The position numbers and the translations under genes were made by a program. Below, one piece after another: positions 26,007 to 34,699 of a stretch of 64,000 nucleotides of DNA (position 1 is the stretch's first letter; every line of letters starts with the position of its first letter). The stretch is from Planctomycetota bacterium (GTDB lineage Bacteria; Planctomycetota; Planctomycetia; Pirellulales; Pirellulaceae). A model generated the notes under the pieces. That model ran no database searches, was not told where the DNA came from, and worked only from the letters and a program-made list of their open reading frames with translations. The stretch lies in contig JAFLCP010000009.1 of the NCBI GenBank assembly GCA_017303505.1, positions 1-64,000 of the forward strand, given 5' to 3'.

Positions 26007-27671
26007 GTGGATCGCCGAAAGTGGTTGCAACTTTGTTCAGCGGTAGGTGTCGGGTCGGTCGCATTTCAACGTTCACTCGCCGCACAAGCTGAGGAAAGCG
26101 GCAAAATTACCAAAGAAATGGTCGCCAACGCAGCTTGGGTTTCCCAACTTGAACTGAGCGAGCAAGAACAAGAGGATTTGGTTCGCTCACTGCAACAGAT
26201 GTCTGATGGGCAGAAATCCGTTCGCAAAGTTCCGCTGGACGCCGACATTCCTCCCGCGATGGTCTTCTCACCTCACGATCTACTCCTTCCCCCAAATTCG
26301 AACTCCAGCGTCGAAGCGGTTTACAAGGTCACGCCTAAGCCCTTTGATGGCGACCTTCCAAGCGATTCAGATGAAATTGCATTTGCATCCGTAGCGAAAC
26401 AAGCAACTTGGTTGCGGGCCAAGAAAATCACAAGCGTCGAACTCACAAAAATCTATTTGCAACGAATCAGTCGATACGACACCGTGCTTCAGGCCGTTGT
26501 AGAACGATTGGATGAACCAGCCTTAAAAGCAGCCGCAGTGGCTGATGCTGAACTGGCTAGCGGTAAAGATCGCGGCCCTTTGCATGGCATTCCGTACGGA
26601 GCGAAAGATCTTGTGGCAGTTCCGCCATGGCCAACACAGTGGGGAGCCCCGGCGTATCGTGATCAAGTTCGTCCGAATACGGCAACAGTAGCCGAGCGAT
26701 TGCAAGCTGCTGGGGCAATTTTGATCGCCAAGTTGTCGTTGGGTGCGCTCGCTATGGGCGATCAATGGTTTGGTGGAATGACCCGCAGTCCATGGAATCC
26801 TCGACAAGGAAGCAGCGGTTCATCAGCAGGTTCGGCTTCAGCCGTCGCAGCTGGCTTATGCTCCTTTGCAATTGGGAGCGAAACGTTGGGGAGCATCATC
26901 TCTCCTTGCCGCCGGTGCCATGTAACTGGCTTGCGTCCAACCTTCGGGCGAGTGTCGCGAGCAGGCTGTATGACACTTTCCTGGAGCATGGACAAACTTG
27001 GCCCCATTGCCCGCACCGCAGAAGATTGTGCTTTGGTCTTATCGAAAATTTCTGGGGTCGATGCTCGCGATCCCGCCACACGCGAACGCTCTTTTATCTA
27101 TCCGTTTGAAGCTGCGGTAGAACAATGGAACATCGGTTATGTCCCTGGCACACTTTCTGACGGAGAGCAAAAATGTGTCGATGCATTGAAGAATGCTGGG
27201 GCTAAATTAGTCGAAATCAAATTGCCCGATCGGTTTCCGCTCGGCGCGATGGTCTCGACGCTGGATGTCGAAGCGGCCACCAGCTTTGATGATTTACTTC
27301 GCACTGGACCACTGCGCGGTTTGGGGGCTTGGCCATCGATTTTCCGCGAAGGACAATTTGTACCTGCCGTCCACTATCTTCGCAGTAATCGCTTGCGAAC
27401 CGAATTAGTACGTGAGGCGGAAGCCGTGTATCAAACCGTTGATGTCGTAGTGGGGAGCGATGACTTGGTGCTTACCAACTTGAGTGGCCATCCGAGTATG
27501 ATCGTCACCGCAGGCACAATGGATCGCCGAGGTAGTCGACGCCCCTGGCCCGTCAAATTGACCAGTCGATTTTGGGGCGAGGATCGGCTATTGACGATCG
27601 CAGCTTGGCTGCAACAACATGTTCCACCTAGCCCATATGCCCCTGCAGATTTTGGCTGGGACGAAGATTAA
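26007..27671 (+). CDS. Exported amidase-signature protein
   Basis: The GTG at 26007 is preferred: AAGGAA lies nine bases ahead and the protein then begins with a Tat-like signal (DRRKWLQLCSAVGVGSVAF). The amidase domain has the catalytic Lys in LHGIPYGAKDLVAV and the Ser-rich signature GSSGSSAGSASAVAAGL; the nucleophile loop reads GSETLGSIISPC where the family usually has G-S-D-T-G-G-S-I-R. The following FGRVSRAGCMTLSWSMDKLGPIARTAEDCALVL is typical of the family. About 100 residues before the domain are specific to this protein. It probably hydrolyses an amide outside the cytoplasm and is not a GatA for tRNA charging, given the export signal and absence of gatB/gatC. Confidence 0.85.
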   Translation: MDRRKWLQLCSAVGVGSVAFQRSLAAQAEESGKITKEMVANAAWVSQLELSEQEQEDLVRSLQQMSDGQKSVRKVPLDADIPPAMVFSPHDLLLPPNSNSSVEAVYKVTPKPFDGDLPSDSDEIAFASVAKQATWLRAKKITSVELTKIYLQRISRYDTVLQAVVERLDEPALKAAAVADAELASGKDRGPLHGIPYGAKDLVAVPPWPTQWGAPAYRDQVRPNTATVAERLQAAGAILIAKLSLGALAMGDQWFGGMTRSPWNPRQGSSGSSAGSASAVAAGLCSFAIGSETLGSIISPCRRCHVTGLRPTFGRVSRAGCMTLSWSMDKLGPIARTAEDCALVLSKISGVDARDPATRERSFIYPFEAAVEQWNIGYVPGTLSDGEQKCVDALKNAGAKLVEIKLPDRFPLGAMVSTLDVEAATSFDDLLRTGPLRGLGAWPSIFREGQFVPAVHYLRSNRLRTELVREAEAVYQTVDVVVGSDDLVLTNLSGHPSMIVTAGTMDRRGSRRPWPVKLTSRFWGEDRLLTIAAWLQQHVPPSPYAPADFGWDED

Positions 27672-27759
27672 GCTCACAGCGACCTCGCTCTTAAGCCTCT
27701 GATTTCGTACAATGCGGGCGTCTTGGAATTACATACTTTTGGCGGAATGGATGGAATAA

Positions 27760-28716
27760 ATGCGTTTGATTGGAACGCTGGAAGGACGAAAACGTGCGGA
27801 AGTTTTCGTCGCTTTTTTGATCGCTCAAAAAGTACGGACCATCGTTGAAACACAAGCTGGTGCAACGGATGTCTACGAAATTTGGATTTGCGATGAAGAT
27901 CAGGTTCCATTAGCTAAAGGGGAGCTGGAGAAATTCCGCGGCGCTGCAGATCTCTCCGTATACGAAGAATCACGGCGAAAAGCGGAAGAAGTGTTGCGTG
28001 AAGAACAACATCGCAAGGCTGCCTCGGCCAAGAACGTTCAAAAGCTACGCTATAACACCGGCGGGGCCAGCGGATTCTGGCCTCCACCAATCACCTTAGC
28101 TTTAGTGGTGATTGCTTCGCTGGTATCGCTAGCCACAGACTTCGGTACACCACCGAAAAACAACAGTCTTGGCAACACGCTCGTGAACGAACTTATGTTT
28201 ATTAGTTCAGCCAACATTCAAGAGCAAGTAGCAGATAGCGGTCGAATCACTGCACCAGCCGCTTCGATTTTGCAAGGCGAAGTTTGGCGAGTGATCACAC
28301 CGATTTTTCTGCATCTGCGTCCATTGCATTTGCTCTTCAACCTGTTTGCACTGATTCCATTAGGACGGATTGTAGAACGGGGCGAGGGAACATTCCGCTA
28401 CTCGATGTTTATCCTGGCCGCAGCAATCATCCCGAATCTCATGCAAGGCCTTCTCCCTCCGGCTTACTTTGGCAGCCCGTTGTTCGGCGGCCTCTCTGGA
28501 GTTGCGTATGCCCTATTCGGTTTTCTGTGGGTCAAGACATCCTTGCAACCGCAAATGGGAATCTATTTTCCAACGTCCACCATCATCCTCATGATGTTGT
28601 GGCTCGTGCTGGGATTCACGGGACAAGTGGGACCTATCGCGAACATGGCCCATTTAGGCGGCCTATTGGTTGGCCTAGCCAGTGGATGGCTGGCTGTTCA
28701 ATTTCCCAAACGCTAG
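27760..28716 (+). CDS. Rhomboid-family intramembrane serine protease
   Basis: A 318-residue protein with an N-terminal cytoplasmic domain of ~100 residues (MRLIGTLEGRKRAEVFVAFL, VYEIWICDEDQVPLAKGEL), then six or seven membrane helices. Catalytic Ser246 sits in GGLSGVAYALFGF and His298 in NMAHLGGLLVGLASG; HLRPLHLLFNLFALIPLG matches the conserved L1/TM2 segment with the HxxxN-type pattern. The N-terminal domain is like that of GlpG-type rhomboids. It cleaves membrane-spanning substrates; the target is unknown. Confidence 0.92.
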   Translation: MRLIGTLEGRKRAEVFVAFLIAQKVRTIVETQAGATDVYEIWICDEDQVPLAKGELEKFRGAADLSVYEESRRKAEEVLREEQHRKAASAKNVQKLRYNTGGASGFWPPPITLALVVIASLVSLATDFGTPPKNNSLGNTLVNELMFISSANIQEQVADSGRITAPAASILQGEVWRVITPIFLHLRPLHLLFNLFALIPLGRIVERGEGTFRYSMFILAAAIIPNLMQGLLPPAYFGSPLFGGLSGVAYALFGFLWVKTSLQPQMGIYFPTSTIILMMLWLVLGFTGQVGPIANMAHLGGLLVGLASGWLAVQFPKR

Positions 28717-28721
28717 TGTAG

Positions 28722-28747
28722 TTTGTTCGTTCACATCAACGAGCAAA
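28722..28747. terminator. Possible shared hairpin between convergent genes
   Basis: TTTGTTCGTT and AACGAGCAAA pair over ten bases with one G-T wobble around CACATC, in the 58 bases between the converging rhomboid and ppsA genes. There is no strong T-run beyond the stem itself, so activity is uncertain. Confidence 0.35.
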
Positions 28748-28774
28748 GGAAAGTAAGCCGCGTGAGCATTTGGC

Positions 28775-31183
28775 TCAACCGCCTTCCGCTTTAAGTATCT
28801 CCAAAGTCGTTTTGATGACTGCGTCTGGATTCAGTGAAATACTGTCAATTCCATGCTCTACTAAAAAACGTGCAAAGTCTGGATAGTCACTGGGCGCTTG
28901 TCCGCAAATCCCAATTTTGCGACCCGTTTTCTTCACTTTTTCCAAAGCTAATTGAAAAAATGCTAACATGGCGGGGTCACGCTCGTTGAAGACATGGGCC
29001 ACGATTTCTGAGTCGCGATCAACACCGAGCGTCAATTGCGTGAGATCGTTGGAGCCGATCGAAAAGCCATCGAAAATTTCAGCGAAGGCTTCAGCCGCAA
29101 TTACATTGCTAGGAATTTCACACATCACATAGACCTCAAGATTTTTCTCGCCTCGTTTCAGACCATACTCCTCCATAACACTGAGTACTTTTTTCCCTTC
29201 TTCAACGGTGCGGCAGAAAGGGATCATCAACTTGAGATTGGTTAGTCCCATTTCCTCACGCACTCGTTTCATGGCTGAGCACTCTAAACCGAAAGCATCT
29301 TTGAAGTCTGGAGCGTAATACCTCGATGCGCCGCGAAAACCGATCATGGGATTCTCTTCGACTGGTTCGAATTCGCGACCACCTATCAAATTCGCATATT
29401 CATTGCTTTTGAAGTCACTCATGCGAATGATTACATCTTTCGGATAGAAAGCGGCAGCGATCATGGCGACGCCTCGCGCTAGACGATCGACAAAGTACTC
29501 GGACTTGTTGGGAAATCCAAGCGTTGCTTGCTCAATTTTGGCACGAGCATCTTGATCTTTCAGTGAATCAAATCGCAGAAGAGCCAAAGGATGGATCTTG
29601 ATATGATTAGCGATGATAAACTCCATTCGAGCTAAACCGACTCCGTCGTTAGGAATGGCGGCAAGCGAAAAGACTTCATCAGGATTAGCAACGTTCATCA
29701 TGATTTTGGTTTTGGGATGTTTCAATTCGGCAAGATTGAGTTCGCTGTGTTCGTAATTCAAGATGCCTTGATAGACAAATCCTGTGTCGCCTTCAGCGCA
29801 GCTTACCGTTGCGTCCATACCTGTGATGAGTTTTTCTGTGGCATTGATTGCACCAACGATCGCAGGGAGTCCAAGTTCACGGCTGACAATGGCGGCATGA
29901 CATGTTCGGCCACCTCGATTGGTTACAATCGCGGCCGCTTTTTTCATGATTGGTTCCCAGTCAGGGTCGGTTTTGTCGGTGACGAGAATTTCTCCGGTCT
30001 GCAATTCTTGTAAACGCGTTGCATCTTGGATGACTCGAACTTTTCCAGTTCCGATGCGTTCGCCTACGGATCGGCCACTGGCGAGGACTTTCGCACCACC
30101 AGCGTTAATCTTATAGGATTCAAGAACATTGGCTTTGCGACGAGAGTGAATGGTTTCAGGGCGGGCTTGCACGATGAATAGCTCACCCGTCCGGCCATCT
30201 TTGGCCCATTCCATATCCATCGGCGTATACGTTCCTCGACGATCGCTATAGTGATTTTCGATTATTGTAGCCCAAGTCGCTAGGGTTAGGATGTCATCAT
30301 CGCTCAATGAGAACCGGATGCGATCGGGCATTGGAACGGGAACATTGCGTGTCATCCTCCCGCCCCCTAGGTCATAGATGAGTTTGAATTCCTTCGATCC
30401 GAGACCCTTCTTCAAAATCGGACGGAAGCCTTGAAGAAGCGTCGGCTTGAAAACATAAAACTCATCAGGAGTAACTGAGCCTTGTACAACGTTTTCACCC
30501 AAGCCGTATGCGGAGTTGATAAGAATGGCGTCGCGAAAACCGCTTTCGGTATCGATCGAGAACATCACACCTGCAGAACCCAAATCGCTTCGTACCATGC
30601 GCTGTACACCAACAGAGAGAGCAATCGCAGTTTGACTGAAGCCACGGTCATAACGATAGGAGATCGCTCGATCTGTAAACAAAGATGCAAAACAGCGACG
30701 GCAAGTATCGATTAAGGCCGTTAACCCACATACGTTGAGATAAGTTTCTTGTTGACCAGCAAAACTCGCATCGGGAAGATCTTCTGCGGTTGCACTGCTG
30801 CGTACCGCGACGTCGAGCCATGCTTGTGAGCCGCTGAGTTGTCTATAAGCCCTTTCGATTTCTTCGATTAGAAGAGTGGGCATTGGAGCTTCGAGGATGG
30901 CGGTTCTTACTTGATTACCGCGTTGTCGCAGATTTTCGATATCATGGGTGTTGAGATCAGCCAGCAGATTTGCAATACGTTGCTCGAGTCTATTTTCGGC
31001 CAAAAAATAGCGGTAGGCCTCTGCGGTAATGGCAAAGCCGTCAGGTACTCGCACACCTTTGCCGCTCAGTTCGCGCACCATTTCGCCCAGCGATGCGTTC
31101 TTCCCACCTACTCTGGGTACATCGCTCAAACGCAGTTGATTGAAGAAGAGAACAAACTCGTTTGCCTTAGGATCTGGGGACAT
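28775..31183 (-). CDS. ppsA: Phosphoenolpyruvate synthase
   Basis: Converts pyruvate, ATP and water to PEP, AMP and phosphate in gluconeogenesis. The ATG at 31183 has GGAAGGAG five bases ahead. The N-terminal ATP-grasp domain shows VGGKNASLGEMV, VRSSATAEDLPDASFAGQQETYLNV and MDMEWAKDGRTGELFIVQARPE. The swivelling phosphohistidine domain has GGRTCHAAIVSRELGLPAIVG, and the PEP-binding barrel has GLARMEFIIAN, MIGFRGASRYY, and GSNDLTQLTLGVDRDS. At 802 residues it has full length. It is divergent from the hydrogenase operon and shares a 244-base intergenic region with it. Confidence 0.96.
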   Translation of the reverse strand: MSPDPKANEFVLFFNQLRLSDVPRVGGKNASLGEMVRELSGKGVRVPDGFAITAEAYRYFLAENRLEQRIANLLADLNTHDIENLRQRGNQVRTAILEAPMPTLLIEEIERAYRQLSGSQAWLDVAVRSSATAEDLPDASFAGQQETYLNVCGLTALIDTCRRCFASLFTDRAISYRYDRGFSQTAIALSVGVQRMVRSDLGSAGVMFSIDTESGFRDAILINSAYGLGENVVQGSVTPDEFYVFKPTLLQGFRPILKKGLGSKEFKLIYDLGGGRMTRNVPVPMPDRIRFSLSDDDILTLATWATIIENHYSDRRGTYTPMDMEWAKDGRTGELFIVQARPETIHSRRKANVLESYKINAGGAKVLASGRSVGERIGTGKVRVIQDATRLQELQTGEILVTDKTDPDWEPIMKKAAAIVTNRGGRTCHAAIVSRELGLPAIVGAINATEKLITGMDATVSCAEGDTGFVYQGILNYEHSELNLAELKHPKTKIMMNVANPDEVFSLAAIPNDGVGLARMEFIIANHIKIHPLALLRFDSLKDQDARAKIEQATLGFPNKSEYFVDRLARGVAMIAAAFYPKDVIIRMSDFKSNEYANLIGGREFEPVEENPMIGFRGASRYYAPDFKDAFGLECSAMKRVREEMGLTNLKLMIPFCRTVEEGKKVLSVMEEYGLKRGEKNLEVYVMCEIPSNVIAAEAFAEIFDGFSIGSNDLTQLTLGVDRDSEIVAHVFNERDPAMLAFFQLALEKVKKTGRKIGICGQAPSDYPDFARFLVEHGIDSISLNPDAVIKTTLEILKAEGG

Positions 31184-31263
31184 TGAGGCTCCTTCCAGAG
31201 TCTGGGGATGGGAATGGGATTGGAATCGAGCGTAGGAAGAGTTACAAAGCAGTCAAGCTGCAT

Positions 31264-31280
31264 CGCAAAAGGTGTTCCAT
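31264..31280 (-). promoter_or_regulatory. Weak sigma-54-like promoter for ppsA
   Basis: On the minus strand ATGGAACACCTTTTGCG keeps GG-N10-GC and agrees with the divergent hydrogenase promoter at 13 of 17 bases. Against the consensus it fits 9 of 14 specified positions. A start near 31254 would give a leader of about 70 bases. Confidence 0.3.
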
Positions 31281-31306
31281 TTCTTCCGCCAGGTGTGAAA
31301 AAGCAC

Positions 31307-31345
31307 TTCGAATTTGACGTCTCTTTCGAATTCCCAAGAATTGGG
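31307..31345. promoter_or_regulatory. Direct and inverted repeats upstream of the hydrogenase promoter
   Basis: TTCGAATT occurs at 31307-31314 and again at 31325-31332 (18-base period), and CCCAA-GAA-TTGGG forms a perfect inverted repeat at 31333-31345, ending six bases before the -24 element. They are candidate operators between the divergent ppsA and hydrogenase genes. Confidence 0.35.
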
Positions 31346-31350
31346 CCAAA

Positions 31351-31367
31351 TTGGAACGGATTTTGCG
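31351..31367 (+). promoter_or_regulatory. Sigma-54-like promoter of the hydrogenase operon
   Basis: TTGGAACGGATTTTGCG matches YTGGCACGRNNNTTGCW at 12 of 14 specified positions, with GG and GC exactly ten bases apart. A start near 31377 would leave a leader of about 50 bases before the ATG at 31428. Sigma-54 control of hydrogenase genes is known in several proteobacteria. Confidence 0.5.
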
Positions 31368-31427
31368 AATAGCTTTCGACCAGCGTCTCATCTCCTGCCT
31401 CATCCCGCTATTCCCACCAAAATCCAC

Positions 31428-31904
31428 ATGCCAGAAAAAGAATCGTCCATTCTTGATCAGATTGCCGAGCAACATGGTCTGAGCCGAAGCCGCTGGCTAC
31501 AGTTGTTGTCTCAAGCGCACAAGCGAGATTGCTCTGCGGGAGAAGTCCTGTTTGATGAGGGAGACTTCAATCCCAATCTTTATTTGCTTGTCGAGGGCCG
31601 TGTCGATCTGGCCATGAAAGTTACCGGGCGTGGTTGGGTCAAAATTCTGTCACTGAGCCGTGGCGACGTTATCGCATGGTCGGCCATGCTCGCGTCGGGA
31701 CGGATGACCTGTCGCGCAACTTGTATGACAAGTTGCCAGTTGATCTTCTGGCCCCATGAAAAACTCGAAGCCGCTTGCCGAACAGACACGGAGTTCGGAT
31801 ATGCGTGGATGAAGTTCCTGGCGACTGCACTTTCAAGTCGGTTGTTGGCGACACGATTGCAACTGCTTGACCTCTTTTCTGCGGATGAGAGAGGACGCCA
31901 GTGA
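31428..31904 (+). CDS. Cyclic-nucleotide-binding-fold protein without a DNA-binding domain
   Basis: First gene of the hydrogenase operon; 158 residues from the ATG at 31428. It has a Crp-type beta-roll (AGEVLFDEGDFNPNLYLLVEG, GRGWVKILSLSRGDVIAW, GRMTCRATCMTSCQLIFW) and ends in a helix (SSRLLATRLQLLDLFSADERGRQ) with no helix-turn-helix. In cAMP-binding proteins the binding cassette holds a Glu before the Ala-Leu and an Arg; here the Glu position reads Trp (IAWSAML) while Arg remains, so cAMP binding is doubtful. It overlaps the next gene by one base (TGATG), implying translational coupling. Possible roles are a sensory or structural partner of the hydrogenase. An alternative upstream start at 31314 is less likely. 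Confidence 0.75.
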   Translation: MPEKESSILDQIAEQHGLSRSRWLQLLSQAHKRDCSAGEVLFDEGDFNPNLYLLVEGRVDLAMKVTGRGWVKILSLSRGDVIAWSAMLASGRMTCRATCMTSCQLIFWPHEKLEAACRTDTEFGYAWMKFLATALSSRLLATRLQLLDLFSADERGRQ

Positions 31905-33031
31905 TGAACGAAAAGGAGAATGAGCCCAAACTCTGGCTTGATCGCCATGAACTCCAACGGATCTTCGATGTGTTGATCGATGACGGATACGAAATTGTCG
32001 GCCCGACAGTAGAGCAAGGAGCAATTATCTACGATCGAATATCTTCGGCCGACGATTTGCCAAAAGGAATTAGAGACCAACAAGAGCCAGGAAAATACCG
32101 ACTGGAAGCTGCTGGAGATGAGTACTGCTTTAGTTTTGCAGTAGGCCCGCATTCCTGGAAGAAATACTTGACCCCGCCCATAATGCCATTGTTGCGAGTC
32201 AAACAAAAGAATTCGGAGCTCGAAATTGAAGAAGTGATTCAGAAGCCACAAAAGTTCGCGTTCTTGGGAGTGCGAGGATGTGAACTAGCAGCAATTTTAA
32301 TTCAAGATCGCTTGTGGCTTGATCCCGCTCATTCAGACCCTGTGTATCGGCAACGTCGTGAGAGTTCATTGATTTTGGCAGTAAACTGCACCACGCCAGC
32401 GGCCACGTGTTTTTGCAGTTCCATGCAAACTGGGCCAGCTTGTCGATCTGGTTATGATGTTGCATTGACCGAATTGAAAGCTGGCTTCGTTATCGCGGTA
32501 GGTACTTCATCCGGGGCTGCATTGGTTAAGCGACTGCCGCTTCGACCGGCAACACAAGCTGAGATGGACGAAGCCAAACAAAGTCTAGCGCACGCTGAAG
32601 CTAAGATCACTAAACAGATGCCGCAGGTGGATGAGCACTCCAAGTTACTGAAGAAGCTCAAACATCCGCACTGGCAATCTGTAGCAGAGCGTTGCTTGAG
32701 TTGTGCCAATTGCACCATGGTCTGTCCGACTTGTTTTTGCCACTCTGTAGATGATGTCTCTGATCTCAATAACGGAGATATCACTCGCGTACGCCGTTGG
32801 GATTCCTGTTTCAACTTAGACTTTAGCCATGCGAGTGGGACGCCGATTCGAGATACCACTGCCTCTCGTTATCGTCAATGGCTGACCCACAAGTTAGCAA
32901 GTTGGATCGACCAATTCGGATCATCGGGCTGTGTGGGCTGTGGACGGTGTATTACTTGGTGCCCCGTAGGTATCGATCTCACCCAAGAGGTTGCGACACT
33001 TTTGGAGGAGCCTGTTGATGTGGGAGAATAG
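31904..33031 (+). CDS. hyhB: Group 3b [NiFe]-hydrogenase beta subunit (iron-sulfur protein)
   Basis: A 375-residue electron-transfer subunit like sulfhydrogenase beta/HyhB and anaerobic sulfite reductase subunit A. The N-terminal ~220 residues include [13 protein letters not shown], a conserved Cys-rich segment of the family. Two [4Fe-4S] ferredoxin motifs follow ([16 protein letters not shown] and [16 protein letters not shown]). It relays electrons between the small subunit and the flavin-containing gamma subunit. The ATG at 31904 shares a base with the upstream stop; it ends 14 bases inside the next gene. Confidence 0.88.
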   Translation: MNEKENEPKLWLDRHELQRIFDVLIDDGYEIVGPTVEQGAIIYDRISSADDLPKGIRDQQEPGKYRLEAAGDEYCFSFAVGPHSWKKYLTPPIMPLLRVKQKNSELEIEEVIQKPQKFAFLGVRGCELAAILIQDRLWLDPAHSDPVYRQRRESSLILAVNCTTPAATCFCSSMQTGPACRSGYDVALTELKAGFVIAVGTSSGAALVKRLPLRPATQAEMDEAKQSLAHAEAKITKQMPQVDEHSKLLKKLKHPHWQSVAERCLSCANCTMVCPTCFCHSVDDVSDLNNGDITRVRRWDSCFNLDFSHASGTPIRDTTASRYRQWLTHKLASWIDQFGSSGCVGCGRCITWCPVGIDLTQEVATLLEEPVDVGE

Positions 33032-33878
33032 CCAGTCGAAGGAGCGAAGTCGTTCTATTTGGCTACCGAGAGTTGTCGTGGTGGATTCCATTGAACCCGA
33101 AGTGGATGGCGTCGCGACCTATAGTTTGCGAGCCAAAAGTGAAGATAAGGATTCAACGCAATTTGCGCCGGGGCAGTTTAACATGCTCTACATTCCGGGA
33201 TGCGGCGAAGTAGCGATCAGCATTAGCGGAAGCAGCCACGATGGGACGTTGATGCGTCACACGATTCGGCATGTTGGGCGTGTGACGAATGCCATTGCCA
33301 ATCTTCAGCCTGGTTCTGAACTCGGACTACGAGGACCGTATGGAACAGCGTGGCCTTTGGCAGAATGTATGGAAAAGGATGTCGTGTTAGTTGCGGGTGG
33401 TTTAGGCTTGGCACCCTTACGGCCAGTCATTGAAGCCATAGTGAGTGAACGGCATAGATTTCACAAAGTGAACCTGTTCATCGGTGCGAGAAGTCCCGAG
33501 CTGCTGCTGTTCGCCAAGGAATATGAAGCTTGGACGCAAGCTGACATCAACGTACAAGTGACCGTTGATCGCGATCCGCAGGAACTTGGATATCACACAG
33601 GTGTTGTTCCGCTATTGATAGATCGTTGGCAACCTCGCGATCCGCAAAAGCTAGTCGCTATAGTTTGCGGACCAGAGGTAATGATGGACTATTCCGCTCG
33701 CAGTTTGCAGAACAAAGGTCTCAAAGGGGAGTCGATCTACCTGTCGTTGGAACGCAATATGCAATGTGCTGTTGGGGTTTGCGGACATTGCCAGCTTGGC
33801 CCCGATTTTATCTGCAAAAATGGACCTGTCTTGAAATATGATCGCGTAAAACATTACTTTGCCGTGAGGGATCTCTAG
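33018..33878 (+). CDS. hyhG: Group 3b [NiFe]-hydrogenase gamma subunit (FAD/NAD(P)-binding)
   Basis: A ferredoxin-NADP reductase-like subunit: FAD domain ([35 protein letters not shown]), NAD(P)-binding domain ([30 protein letters not shown]) and a C-terminal [2Fe-2S] segment ([21 protein letters not shown]). It exchanges electrons with NADP(H). The ATG at 33018 is chosen because GGAGG lies eight bases ahead; the gene overlaps hyhB by 14 bases. Length of 286 residues is typical. Confidence 0.9.
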   Translation: MWENSQSKERSRSIWLPRVVVVDSIEPEVDGVATYSLRAKSEDKDSTQFAPGQFNMLYIPGCGEVAISISGSSHDGTLMRHTIRHVGRVTNAIANLQPGSELGLRGPYGTAWPLAECMEKDVVLVAGGLGLAPLRPVIEAIVSERHRFHKVNLFIGARSPELLLFAKEYEAWTQADINVQVTVDRDPQELGYHTGVVPLLIDRWQPRDPQKLVAIVCGPEVMMDYSARSLQNKGLKGESIYLSLERNMQCAVGVCGHCQLGPDFICKNGPVLKYDRVKHYFAVRDL

Positions 33879-33880
33879 CG

Positions 33881-34699
33881 ATGAGCAAGCTCCCCCGATT
33901 AGCTGTGGTCAAGTTTGCATCGTGTGATGGTTGTCAATTGACGCTGCTTGATTGCGAAGATGAGTTGTTAGCACTTGGTGAAGCCGTGCATATAGCGCAT
34001 TTCGCCGAGGCATCAAGCCAGCTGGAAGAAGGACCTTACGACATCGCTTTAGTTGAAGGTTCCATCACTACGCCGCACGATGTGGAGCGTATCCTACTGT
34101 TGCGATCGATATCTAGAGTCTTGATTACGATCGGCGCATGCGCGACTTCAGGTGGAATTCAGGCCTTGAAGAACTTTGCTGATCATCAGGAGTTCATGAA
34201 GGCTGTGTATGCACGACCTGAGTTCATCCAAACGCTTTCAACTTCGACACCGATCTCGCAACATGTTAAGGTCGATTTCGAACTGCGCGGATGTCCTGTT
34301 GACAAAGTTCAACTGCTGGAAGTGATACAAGCGTACCTAAGGGGTGTTAGGCCCAAGACTTCGTCGGAGTCTGTTTGCCAACCTTGCAAAAGGCGCGGAA
34401 CTGTTTGTGTCGTCGTAGTCCAGGGGATTCCCTGTCTTGGACCGATTACTCAATCGGGTTGCGGTTCCATTTGTCCCGCATTTGATCGAGGTTGCTACGG
34501 ATGCTTCGGTCCTGCTGCCGCGACTAATATGACGAGCCTCTCCGATAACGTGTTGTTACCGAACATGAGTCCCACCGAAGCTGGTAAATGGCTAAGGAGT
34601 TTTAACGGATACTCGCCCGTATTCGCTGAGGAGAGTGTGCGACTGTGGCCACTGACTCTTTCGAACAAGTCTCATAAAGAAGGTGGGGATACCAAGTAA
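33881..34699 (+). CDS. hyhS: Group 3b [NiFe]-hydrogenase small (delta) subunit
   Basis: A 272-residue iron-sulfur subunit. The proximal-cluster Cys pair is in KFASCDGCQLTLLDCEDELL, with further ligands in IGACATSGGIQALKN and LRGCPVDKVQLLE; the C-terminal part (GIPCLGPITQSGCGSICPAFDRGCYGCFGPA) holds additional clusters. There is no Tat signal, so the enzyme is cytosolic, in line with groups 3b/3d. Its stop overlaps the large-subunit start by one base (TAATG). Confidence 0.93.
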   Translation: MSKLPRLAVVKFASCDGCQLTLLDCEDELLALGEAVHIAHFAEASSQLEEGPYDIALVEGSITTPHDVERILLLRSISRVLITIGACATSGGIQALKNFADHQEFMKAVYARPEFIQTLSTSTPISQHVKVDFELRGCPVDKVQLLEVIQAYLRGVRPKTSSESVCQPCKRRGTVCVVVVQGIPCLGPITQSGCGSICPAFDRGCYGCFGPAAATNMTSLSDNVLLPNMSPTEAGKWLRSFNGYSPVFAEESVRLWPLTLSNKSHKEGGDTK

